Shown piece after piece: positions 41,501 through 53,500 of a DNA stretch of 64,000 nucleotides (the stretch's first letter is position 1; each line of letters opens with the position of its first letter). A model generated the notes under the pieces. It ran no database searches, had not been told where the DNA came from, and saw only the letters and a list, made by a program, of their open reading frames with translations. The stretch comes from Triops longicaudatus (lineage: Eukaryota; Arthropoda; Branchiopoda; Notostraca; Triopsidae): positions 48,098 to 112,097 of the forward strand of contig JAGQDJ010000180.1 in NCBI GenBank assembly GCA_022885665.1, in the 5' to 3' direction. Made by a program: the position numbers and the translations under genes.

Positions 41501-44500
41501 TTCACTCCGCTACCCATCTGGGTGTTTTGGGGCCAGCAATGCGAACTTGGGGCATTTTTCTTTGTGAAACATCCCCCTTGAGAAACACGAGTTTTTAAAC
41601 TTGCCCGGTGGCCAGGAGGAAATTGGGCTTATTTCCTCAGGATTCTTGACAACCTCTAAAGCCTGAGCTTGAGCTCAAAAGGTTCGCTATACACCTAAAC
41701 ACGGTTATTGGTGTGTGGTCCGTGTGATGAACGAAAGCAAGACAGTTTAACTATCACCATATAGAAGAATTGATGTTCTCTTGCTCGTTTCTGACTGGCT
41801 AAATTCCAGAATCTGTAGTGCAAATGTCAGTAAGAGTCAATGAAAACCTGATTAAAGCTCAGGGAAAACTTATTGTAATTAAGTATGGGTTTAGCGACGC
41901 GATGGTGAAAGTGCTTTCACTGTCCAATAAGTTGTGGCACCAGCTACCTTACGACGGTAAGGAGTATGGGTTGCGGAACTTTCTGGATAACTTTTGAATG
42001 CCGGGTGCAAGGTGAGCACGGAAATAAAGGTACCAAGAATCCAGAATAATATTCCGAATAAGGATAATTTAGACTTGCAAATCAAAGAAAAACTATTAAA
42101 AATTAGTATGTGCGATGACTTTTCTGGGGAACAATGAATACATCTGAGTGTAGGCCTTTCATAAAGGGTCATCGTCTTACATCCGGGTTAGAGAGAAAAC
42201 GTAAAAAGCGAAAAGTGAATTTCCACATTCGTACCGTAGAAACGCAGTATCGTAAGAAGGCAATAAAGACAGGGCAAATAACACCGATAGAGAATAAAAA
42301 GGCAGTATTATCATAACTCGAAGGTTATACTATCAGTAAGTAGTTCCGTAAACAGTTGGGCTGGGTTATTGTAGTGGAGGAGTGTATTGCTGAGTTCTTC
42401 CTCCCCTTTTTGCAGTTTTATGAGATGGGTAATTGGGCAATCATGCGATTGAGCAACTCCATAACAACCTTCGTTTTTTATATATAGAAAAGATGTATCT
42501 TCCCTTTTAGACCCCGGAACCAATATATAACTTGTTCACAAGGGTGGGGTCGCGGATGGGAGAGGAGCTCGTGACTGTAGCGTAATAACATTGTCGAATG
42601 TTGTTCCTCAGATCAGTGCTGCTATTGGAAGCGCGCTTTTAATTGAAAACAAATTAACCCGCTTTTTTCGAACGGCTTCGCATGGTCGAATTCCAAGCTG
42701 TGAGCATAGAGAACACAGACGCAGTTGTGAAAAGAGGCTTACATTCTTAAAAGCGGGGGAGTATTTGCTCGTGTATTCGCGGGAGGGAGGGAAGGGGGAG
42801 AAGAAGCGCGTGTCTGCATGTCTGCGTTCATATTCATTTGGGATCGGTTGGCTGGGTTTGTTTTAATCCTTTGTAACAAAAGATAATCAAGGCGGAAGGA
42901 AAGCGAAGAGAGCACAAGGGAAAACGAGGCGTAATGGATGCCGTGAACGATGAAGTTGGAAGGATGCAAAGTCGCTTCGAGTCTGCATTCGGGCTGCGTG
43001 ATGATGGATACGAACAGGGGTAAAAGCGGGAGAGAGATACCCTTCCTCTGGCCATTTCTCTCCACGTCCAATTATAAACCCAAACCTTGAACGCTTCCTC
43101 GCTGTCTAAAATACTACACAAGAAGTTTGTTCTGGTTATCCGAGTTCGATTCGGGTGAATAGATTGAATAGTTCGATGGAAAGCTGCGGATAATCGGCTC
43201 CCCGATGAGCATATGGCGTACAAGTGAAACGCCGTATGAAGGAGAAGGCTTACTGTAGGAATGGTAGGCTCTAATGGAGTCGTGATTATCCGAACTTGAG
43301 TACAGAGCGCGCGGATAATCGGGACATTCTTGATACCAAGGCTAGAAATTAAGCTCGTATGTTAGTTTCACCCTCTCGGGGGATGGTATTGCTGTTGCGC
43401 TTCACTAGGATCTCGAGAGATGCATAATCCTTGAGTTGTGAAGCAAGCCTGCCCTGTCGGAGCTATATAATCCAGTTATTGCTCCAGCCAAGTCCAGATT
43501 GGTGAAGAGGTGGATGGTTCTAGGGGTGAGGGGGCTCCAAGTGGAGCAGGAAGCTTAACGTTTAACTGTAGAAAAAGGTGGGGTGAGGAGAAGGGAAATC
43601 CAACTGGGTCTCCCTTGCGTACATGAGAGAGTTTCAAGAGTTCGGTAAGCTTGAAGTAAAGCACACACAACTCGCACGCTCTTCTAGATCAACATTGACG
43701 TTTTCAAGTAAACAGAATGTGACAAGAGTTTCCGATAGGTTTAGTGCTGCCATTACGAGACAAATTGACGTCTATGGAGCTATGGAATCTCCGGAGCAAC
43801 CAATCGTATGGGGAAAGCAACGCTCCGGAGCTCGACACAAATTATTTCAACACAAACTTGGAAATATCTCATTACTGTTGCATTTCCTCCGTTATTCATG
43901 AAAGCAAAAAAGGAGGGGGGTAATAGTTGGTGACGTGTTCGTGTATATTTAATGAGTCCAAGTTTCCTTTCGGGAAGTGCATAAAGTGTCGAAAGGAAAG
44001 AGGCTTAGAAAGAGGGTGCGAAACTTGTTTCGTTTCCCGAAATGAGGCATGACATTGAGCGTGCGTTTCACTACCACCGGATAGATGGTTTTCTTCTCGG
44101 GTTCACTCATTAGGCATTGCAGCACCTTCTTCGTCTTCGGGGTTTTGTTGGGCAACGGCGCGTCACGGGAAACAGTTGGGTGCTTTGTTTTGGGTTGAAA
44201 GGCTCCCTTTTGCGTGTTCGAGTTCTTGCGTTCACTGTTTTTATTGTGTGTTTGGTTTCGTATGTGAGCTGGAGAAGTTGCTTGTTATGCCTTGTTGTGT
44301 ATTCGCTGCGCTCGAGTAGTAAACTGTATGTGTGTTTTTCTTTGCAGTGGGTGGAAGAAAGCTTCACCAACTTCGAAAAAGGCATTAATTGGCGATCGTA
44401 CGTGGTGTGCGACGTGGCTTACAACAACGTCAACAATTGGTTGTGGACGCCGTTTATTGAGCGCGGCGAAGCCAATCGGATCTACATCGAGGTGAAGTTC

Positions 44501-47500
44501 TCGATGCGAGATTGCTCGCTCTTCCCCGGCACGGCCCTCTCCTGCAAAGAAACCTTCAGCCTGCTTTATTACGAATTTGATGCCGCCACACGCGAACCTC
44601 CGCCATGGGAACCGGAAAGCTATAAACTCATTGATCGGATTGCGGCAGATGAAGGACGCTTCACGTCTTCCAACGAAGTAAGTTACACTCGCCTTCTCCC
44701 TTTTCACCTGAGCTTCCATAAAAAAAAATAACCTTTTTGACTCGAAATTTAAAAATGTGTTCTAAGGCACTCTTAGGGTACCGAACGCCAATTGTTAGCA
44801 GGAATGTGGCGCAGTTTTAAGTCCGCATTCTTGTGCGTTTTATAGCCAGGGGCTAAAAGCTTTGTAAATGGAACGAACGGGTGGCGGAGTTGTGTTTCAT
44901 TTCGTTTCTTTTGGCGGGTGAACAAACTGTGCCTTAGCGAACAGAATGTACAGATCTACGCTTGCAATTGTAAGCAACCCCCAGGAAGTTTTTTTTTTTT
45001 TAGGTTGTGATTAGACATAGGAAGCTTCGAATGGGTTTAAGTCGTGCAACGCAATGGAAGGAATTCGTAAGCTAAAGTCACAGTCAAGCTCACGTTATCA
45101 GCAGAGAACTAGGTTCGTGGAGCAAGTTGTTCTTCGATGACATCACAAGATGGCTCAGGTGCCGCGGCCTGTAATTGTATGAGTTCCATTTTTTGTGGCT
45201 TTTCGCAGCACTTTAATTTCCAGAGCGAAATGGAAAAAAAAATCTTGTGAGGAAATCCTAGACCAAGGACTCTTAAGGTTTCTTGAAGAGCGTCAAAAGG
45301 AAGGTGTGTAATTTAAGGGAGAGGAGCTTAACAGTGAGACTATCGGAGCTCTTTATTTGATTTACTTTTTGCCCAGTAAGACTTTGTTGTCTGTTACTGT
45401 GTCTAAGGAAAGAACAGCCTCCAAAAGTCTTTCAAAGCGAGACAAGGCGTGATATGCGACTTGGCTTCGCAAAGAAATCAGGCGATAAATTAACGCTAGT
45501 GAGAAAGTTGGCTGTGAGATTTATGTAGAGCTATTTTTGTTTCTTTCACCTTTTTTATTTGCTTACTCCCTTAAGGGAAGTTTGGAGCATTAGTATATCA
45601 GAGTTAGAATGCGATAATTATAAAAGAGGAGGGGGAAAAAGCGGTCCTGTCTTGTCCCGAAATTTTGAAGTGAGACGGGGGATAATTAGTGTTCGTTTTT
45701 TTTTTTCTTCTTTGCTGCTTTTCAATGGTGGAGTTTGATGTTTTGTAAAAAAGTTTGTTCTTTTTAGTACTCGTTGTCCTCCAAACCACAGTTTATGGCA
45801 GGGATTATGAGGCTATTGCCACGGTATTTTCTGCAAGGTCTTAAAACCATATTCGTATGAAAAGCGCGTCGCTTTTTTGTGTCGTTTTCCAAGTGAGCGT
45901 TGGCGTACTTTGGAAGCAATTCATGGCTACTGTCGCATTTGGGGGCGAAGTGCATTCCGAGCGAAAGAAACGACAACACCAGGAAAGGTTCATTGTACGT
46001 TGGAGCAGATTTGTTGGTTGGAAGGTGAAACCAAAGCATCGAGAAAAAAACGAAAAAAAAAAGAAAAAGACCAAAAAAGTGTCTATGGCAGCCGAAATTA
46101 GCGATGCAAGACAGCTTCTGAGAAGAATAGCGATCATGATTTCGGACAAAGTTTGAGTGTACTACATGAGTGAAAAAAAAAAACAAAAAAAAAAGGAAAA
46201 TGGTGTCTCGAAAAAGTGGCAGCTTCGGCAGGAAAAAGACAAAGCGAGAATTTCTTAGCATCGGTCACGCCTTTCATCCCTTTGGCCTTTTCTTGCCACT
46301 TACCCTTTTGCTCGATAAACCATTTGCTATAAACCAACCAACATAAGCCATTTGCTAGGAAGGCTGGTTTTTGGTTTTAGTCTCTGTTCATAAAAAAGTG
46401 GTACAAGGCTAGAAAAACTAGCGTAGCAATTGTCCCAGTTCTTTACGCACTATTGTTCAAACCGTGAATTGCCGTTTTGCTTGAAGCTAGAAATGGCTAG
46501 AAATGGCCGTGCTAAGAAAGAAGTAATACCACACCACTTCAGCATTTTTCAACAGAAAGATACAAAGAAAATGACAATGACTCGTCATCTTCACAGGTTA
46601 CATCCTCAGCCTGAATGAGATTTTTGGGTTCGGTTAAAGTTTTTGTGTTAGGGCCGTAACTTGAGGCCAGGAGTGTCAGTTCAATGTTCTCATGCTCGTT
46701 CAAGAGCTTTAAATGGCCCGGATCGTTTTCTTGGCGGGAAGCGGCGAGGGCATGAACCATTAGCTACAGTTTTGACACGACACTTCCTGGAATTTTTCGA
46801 GGGGTTAGCTCTTCAAATTGGGCTCTTGATTCTGGTAAACAACAATAAGATAACAATAACGACCTTCCTAAAACGAGTTTTTAAAGGCAGCCAAGCTTGA
46901 CAAAACAATAGTCTACGCCGTCCCGAAAATAGCCAATTTCATTTCTCCTGATAAATTTGTTGTGTCTCATAATCGAAATTCTTGTAAGTGAATTCTGGGA
47001 GCGCAGAACGTTTTAAACCTTTTGATTAAAATAAAAAATAAAACATTTTTTTAATGTTAAAACCGGTTTGTTTTGCTTTCGCAGGTGATCATCAATACCG
47101 AAGTCCGTTCAATCCCAGTCACCAAAAAAGGCGTGTATTTTGCATTCCGGGACCAAGGCGCCTGCATCTCTTTGTTGGCCATTCGTGTCTACTATATCAC
47201 GTGTCCCGAAGTTACGGCCGCGTTCGCCACGTTTCCTGCCACGCCTACCGGCCGCGAATTGACGGCGATAGAACAAGCGGACGGAACGTGTGTTGCCAAT
47301 GCTGTGGAAGAGGCCCCGCCCCGTTACCTCTGCAAAGGTGACGGCAACTGGTACTTGTTAGCCGGGGCGTGCTCCTGCAAACCAGGATACGAAGCCAATC
47401 GGGAAAAACAAACGTGCAATGGTAAGTGGGCCGTTGGATGCAATGGCAGCCTTAAAATGTTGTGGCCTTTTTATTTGCCCTTTCTCTAACTCAAGTTCTC

Positions 47501-50500
47501 CTCGTCTGCCCTGGCAGTCGTAAAGAGTGTCCAACTCTCGACTTCTGGCGCTACGATAGAGAAATAAACAACATAAATACTACCAGAAAGGTTGTGGTCA
47601 GGCGAGGAAGGGCGCATGAAAATGAGCCAACAAGCTTTGGGTAGTTTGAACTCCATGTTAGATTCCCAGCATGGCTTAGGACTCGATTGTATGTTCTTCC
47701 CAAAGCAGTTTTAAGACATTCTTCATTAAGCATTCAGGACCGAAAGGAGCAACTTTCGTGTACTGTCATTATCACTTACGGAGACCGTAATGACAAGAGA
47801 CAAGCAAGGAATTCGCAAACGAAGGCTGGGCGAATAGTTCAGAAACTTTGGATTGGGCTCGATGCGCGTGCCTACTCGAGTTCATAGAAAAGCTTGCGTA
47901 GCGTCGTTCCCGTTTTTCTTATGAACCTGCAACTATTCCATCGTGCAGTTAAGAAGCACTTGGTTCCTGCAGTCTGAAGGTTTATCCAGCTTTTCACCTC
48001 TACCCTGCCTCCCTCTACGCCCCCCAAGACAACACACTTTATGCTTACAGAGGCAATTCACACTCGGTAGACAAAACACGCATTCGGCCCCAAAAGTTTT
48101 CCTTTTGTTTTATTGCTCGCATTTTTCTTGGCTCTTTCTTTGCCTCGCCTAATGAGTCCCGGGGAGAAGGGTCTTTCTTCTCTGTTTTCGGGAGGTGTTT
48201 TTATTATTTTTAGTCCTAATCATCGCTACCCGTATTGCAAGGATAAGAAGCCCTTGACGAGTTCAGTAGTGAATGATTCCGGGTTGTTGGGCCCGCGTAC
48301 AAATGAACGAAAACTAAAAAGGTTTCTGGACGACCTTAGAAATTAGGACACAAAATGGTCTTGAAGAGATTTGGTTAATGTGGAGTTCTTCGCAAGGCAG
48401 AAGAGCATTTGTTGTGGTTTGTCCGTCAACAGTTTAGGGCATTGCTAAAAAGAAGAAAAAAAAACCTGTGCAAACCAAAGTGACGCTCCTTGAGCTGCAT
48501 AACGAGGTATAAAGTACGACTGACAGCCTGACAGGTAATTGGCAATATAGTTGCGCAAGTATGTTTCGGGCTTTCAACCCATGCTGCTTTTTCAGGCTGG
48601 AACGTATCTTCCACCCAGTTTGGCTGTTTTAATGAACAGCATTCACAGGAGAAAAACCTGTGCTGCACCAAGTGCCATTTCTTTTTCTGGCCAGATGAAC
48701 GCGCGAGGAAAAAGAGACAGCCTTACGAGGACCGCCTGGGTGTTTTTCTAATGTCTCTGAATATTGAATCAAATGCCACTATGCCTTTTTTTCCCCCTCG
48801 CCGGCTGGCCCGATTTTATAACGACTATCAAACACCTTTAGTCCACCTAGGCCCCCTCAGCCCCCGCATTTCTTCAAAGTGTTAGGTGGATACGGGAGGG
48901 TAAAGGTTATGCATGGCAGGTAACAGCGCCCTGGTGGCTCGATATTTTCGAGTTTATGACGCTGTCCAATCTCGCTCCGTCTTGATGGGGATCTTCACGG
49001 TGTCTTCACTTGAAAACTGGGCACAGTTTAAGGAAATTATAGCGTACGGTGGGTCATTTGCCTCGTCCTAATAAGTTCCACGCCCCCTTTCCTTACAACG
49101 TTTCCCCTACACGGCGTTTTCGTTCCCTTTCGTCGTGGCTTCTTTTCTACCCATTCGAAGAGGAAGGGAGCAGAAGGGCTGCAGGTAAATGGCTACCATA
49201 ACCCCCTAAAGCAGAGGAACAAGAAGGCCTTGGGTCTGAGCTATGCCAGCAACTGGCTTCGGCGTACCTACGAACAGAACAAGCAAAGCAAGTGGCGCAC
49301 CAAGATTTGTGTGATCCCGGACGGTGGCTGCTGCTTCTTGGCTTCTGGCGAACAACGTCTTCTTCTTCTTAGGGGCTGCATACGCGTCCAAAAATGAAAG
49401 ACCAACCCAGCAGCGGTTTTTGTCAAGCACCTCGTTCTGAAAAGAAACAAGGGAGAGGGAATGTCAGGTAGGATTTAAAAGGACTCTTTACCCAGAAAAG
49501 CCAGGGTGGAGACCGAGAGGCCTTCGATCGTAGGCTCCTGCCGGTGCGGAAGGAAATGGTGTTTCGCATAAAGGAGGAGAAAAGTAGCCATTCGGGGTCG
49601 TCGATTAGCCTCCTTCGCATTGTATGGTGACCGTGTATGGTAGAAGCAACCAAGCGTGGGAGGACGGGTGAAAGGGAAATGTAATCAAAGTTAACAGTAG
49701 TAAGGAGGCTTTTTCAGCCTTTTAAAGCGAGACGGCCACCGCTCTTGGAAAGGTGCCGACAGGACGACTCCAATTGGCAATTCTAACAAGGAAAAGATTT
49801 GGAAAATCAAGGAAGTGGAAATCAGGCTTTCCTTTGCGCCCCTTGAAATGTAAACGATTTTTCTTTCCTTTGTCACCCCCAATCTCTCCCTCGACGCAAT
49901 CTTATGAAAATACGACGAATGTTTAAGGCTTGCCAGTTTTAGGCCTATTATCCCCAACGGAACTGTCCACGGGTTATTTTTCTTAGTTGGTGACCCAAAG
50001 CGTGAGTTGACAGGCTACTTTTTCAAGTTCAAAAACGGCGTGGCCTAGGCTTTTCCGAGCTGAAAGCTAAAAATTCAGTGCTTGGTTTGCTATGCCTTAT
50101 ACGGAGTGGCGATGCGACTCACGTTTTCTCGATTCATTTTCTGTTTTAAGATGTCTTTAAGACGAGACCCATTGCTGGCCAATGTATTATGTTCCTAAAG
50201 GACTGGAACCGAGCATAGCAGTGAAAAGCATTCTCCCTATAAAGAGGGGTGGCACTCGGGAAGGCGTGGGGTTAAACTAGAGTTAGGTGAAACGTGTAGA
50301 CTTATTATAGATCTCATTAACGCGTCAGATCGAATAGACGCGATAAGCTTCGAAGGAAAAAGGCACTGGGGGTATTTCAAAAGGCTACATTTGCGGAAAG
50401 TTTCCACGAAAAAGTGTGATTGTCATCTGCGACGAGGGGGGTGGGGGGGGAGAGAGAAAGTTTTCTAGAGCAAAAGGTAAGGGAAGTTGTGGAGAAGGTT

Positions 50501-53500
50501 GACGAGTCTGTTCGTGTTGCTTTCCCGAGCCGAGCTAGCAGCCAAACCACCGTTGAAGCATGTTGGCTTGGGCGGGCGTTGCAGCGGCAAGGTATTCATT
50601 ATTAGTGCCCGAGACGGCCGATCGTTTGGTGCGGCCAGCGAAGCGGTGCTCTTGCCGATGGAACAACAGACTGCGACGGCTGCATTGCCACCGTATGGTG
50701 ACCGCAGGAGAAGTGGAAGGAAAAGAATGGAGCAAGTAACGAAGGAAGGTAAAAAGCGTCGTTCACCTGAGCCGTCAACCGTGGACCAGGAGTAGCGAAA
50801 GAGCCCAAAGGGGCTGTTTCGGTCATCATCGTAGCCGGGTTGCCGCTGTCAATCTTCTTTTTGAAAAGGACTGGTTTCGAGGTGAAGAGGGGCAAAACAA
50901 CTCGAAAATTGCAACGCTGAAGAAGGTGTCTATTAACGGTTTTTCAGGAGTCAGGATTGACTTTTTTTTTTCCTGATTGGCCAACACTGGAGCGAAGATC
51001 AGTTGGGGACTTTTTAAATTGTTCGTTCAATCTTGTGCACTAAATGCCAATACTTTAACTTTAACGTTATTTCCTCGTTGATTCGCACTCCCTTTTTATG
51101 AAGGAAATAACTTCGAAATTCGCTTCGGAAATAACTCACCTTTGTGTGCAAACTTGTGGAGCAGTAATCTGTTAGTGTTTTGAAACAGGATTTCGCGCAT
51201 TTGGTGCAATAAGGGGAGTTTGTTGGATGTTTTCGAGAATTAGTCAAGGAATTGAGTGACCTGGATTGAGCAGTCGAATTGGTAAGCGTTTTTGCCATGG
51301 GATGTCGAACTGTCAATGAAGGCTTGAAACGGCTAAACAAGTCGTGGGGCGCTAATAAACAAGTGGGGAGAGAAAAGTACGGCAATGACATGGAAGGAAG
51401 TTGGGAACAATAATGAACTTTCCATATGCATAGTTTCATGCATCTGGGCCATTAATCTTTGGACTGAGCAAGTGACCTCGTGCGACCTTTAAGAAGAAAA
51501 CCCCCCTTTGACAACCTTACCAGGGTGTCGTCCCCCAATTTTCCCAAAATTCACAATATTCAACAAAACTTGGAGGGTGGTCCCGTCGAGAAAAAAGGGG
51601 TTGAGAAATAAGCACTTGGCCAAAAACTTGTCCCTCGAGTGTCGTCGCATTCTTTCTGGACGTACTCGCTATGCTAATGAAGCTGTTTGGGCCAAAAATC
51701 ATAAGCCAGAAGGTCAAGTTCGCGTTTTTGTGGGAAAAGAAAAACTCGGAAATGGGCATTTGTGCCTGTCGAGTGTTAGTTCAAATTTAAGAGGCAGGCA
51801 ATTATCACCTCCCATAGCTCTCATTAGTCGAAGGTCATGAAATTGTAATTGCAACTCGCGGGATGCTAGCGAGTGGCTCATGTCCGTCCGTTTCCTGGCT
51901 TTGAGGTATCTCAGAGGGAAGTTCCCTTCCTTTTTGCCAACCCGTGGCCGCAAGCGTCTGCGGAGCCAAATTGGTAAATTGGTCAGTAATTCGAAAAGAA
52001 AAGTTAGTGGTTAAGAACCACGCGAAACGTATTTAACAAGGCCATAATAATGGCTCACGCTTCGGAAAACAGGCAATAGAAATTTCCCCAACCGAGTTGC
52101 CGAACATGTAACTACCTTAGTGTAGTTTCTTGTGAGCGGAGCGGGAATTACTGTCCTTGCAGGAAAATAAAATAAATCTTTACAGGGAAAGTAACATTAA
52201 TGAAAAACAAAGCAGCAGCGGTTTGAAATGCAAATGGTAGTTGCGTTCTATCCTGACACGGGCAAGTACAAAAGTTTCATGAACTGGGAAGAGATTTTCT
52301 TTCGGTTATTTTATTGTTACGGGTTTTTGTTCCGTTAAAAGTTCTCGAATCAAGGGGGCGTGGAGTATGTGTTATAGCGGGTAACGAGAACTTGGCGTGC
52401 CTTTCAATTTACACCATGTTGGACAAGAGTTGTAAGGGAAGGAAATTCAAATGAGTTTATTGGCGGGAAAACTCGTATACACTTGCAAAGTGAGCACGTA
52501 AACAATGAATGGACCCATGCCAAGTGGCAGTAGCGGAAACACTGGCCTGCTGTAAGGGGATTAAAAGACCATTGCTGGTAATGGCAGTCAGTATCGCTGG
52601 AAACACCCGTAACTCGGATCTTTCTCGAACGTTGTCGTGGCGTGTGTGATGCATTGCGTGACACGAACGGCCCAGACTGGCTTTAGATCACTGTCCTAAA
52701 CCAACGACCGGTCGAAGGGGTCAGTCGTCCCTTCATCCCCACTCCAACATTCGTCTATGCGTTCAAAAAAAGACAAGAAATAAGAATCAAGCTGATCGCC
52801 GAGTTCGAAATAAAGTCATAGAGTCTTCAAACTCCACTAGATGGCTCTGCATGAGTGATACTCATGCTCGACCTCGCGTTCGAACGAGGGGTCAATTCAG
52901 GTGTTGCGGGGTGCAAAGGACCCAGGCCAAGTTTGGAGCGTAGGTGTAAAACATGATTTGGTGGAGTTGTTATTTATATTTGCGTGTTGCACTGCCAGAA
53001 AGGATGGGTCGTGTCTGGAAGTGCATTTCGTGGAGTACACGAAGAGTTAAGCAAAGCTTCCGTTGACGATGACGGATGACAGGGTAGTAGGCTCGAAAGA
53101 GGTGTTACGATGTTGGGTTACGTCTGTTAGGGTCTTGCCAGTCACAAGAAAGGGGCGCTTTGTTTGTCGATAAGCGTAAACAAGCTGGTTAGTTAACCGG
53201 AAGACGTTGACGACAAATGGTCCTAGCATTTTTGCACAGTAGTGCGTTATTAGCACTGAACAGTGTTAAACTTTTCTTTATTCTTGCGTCCTTTTTTCGG
53301 GGATTAAAAAAATGCAACCACCGTTTCAAGAGTCGTAGTTTTTGAATGGTAGTAAAACTGTGCGTTGATTTATGACAGAAGAAAAAGTTATAGATTGTTG
53401 TATTCAACTTTTATGTCATCTCCCTATGCAATATTTCATCGTAGGAGGACGCAGCCCGTGTTTGTTTTGCGCCCAGAAAAGACTTATAGCACTTTTTTGT

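Larger units (their letters stand above)
29633..44347 (+). other. Eph intron 2 (14.7 kb)
   Basis: Runs from GTAAGT to TTCTTTGCAG. It contains the second 104-bp repeat (30,739-30,842), a chitinase-like relic (35,342-35,476), a 21-T run (36,318), an A/T simple tract (39,670-39,711) and inverted-repeat elements at 41,092-41,205 and 43,134-43,323. GC-rich patches lie at about 35,040-35,210 and 37,400-37,640. No intact nested gene is recognised. Confidence 0.75.

Noticed and set aside
44285..44719. 144-codon - strand frame over Eph exon 3
   Set aside because: Antisense shadow of the ephrin-binding exon.
45764..46261. 165-codon - strand frame rich in phenylalanine
   Set aside because: Low-complexity reading of A-rich runs in Eph intron 3.
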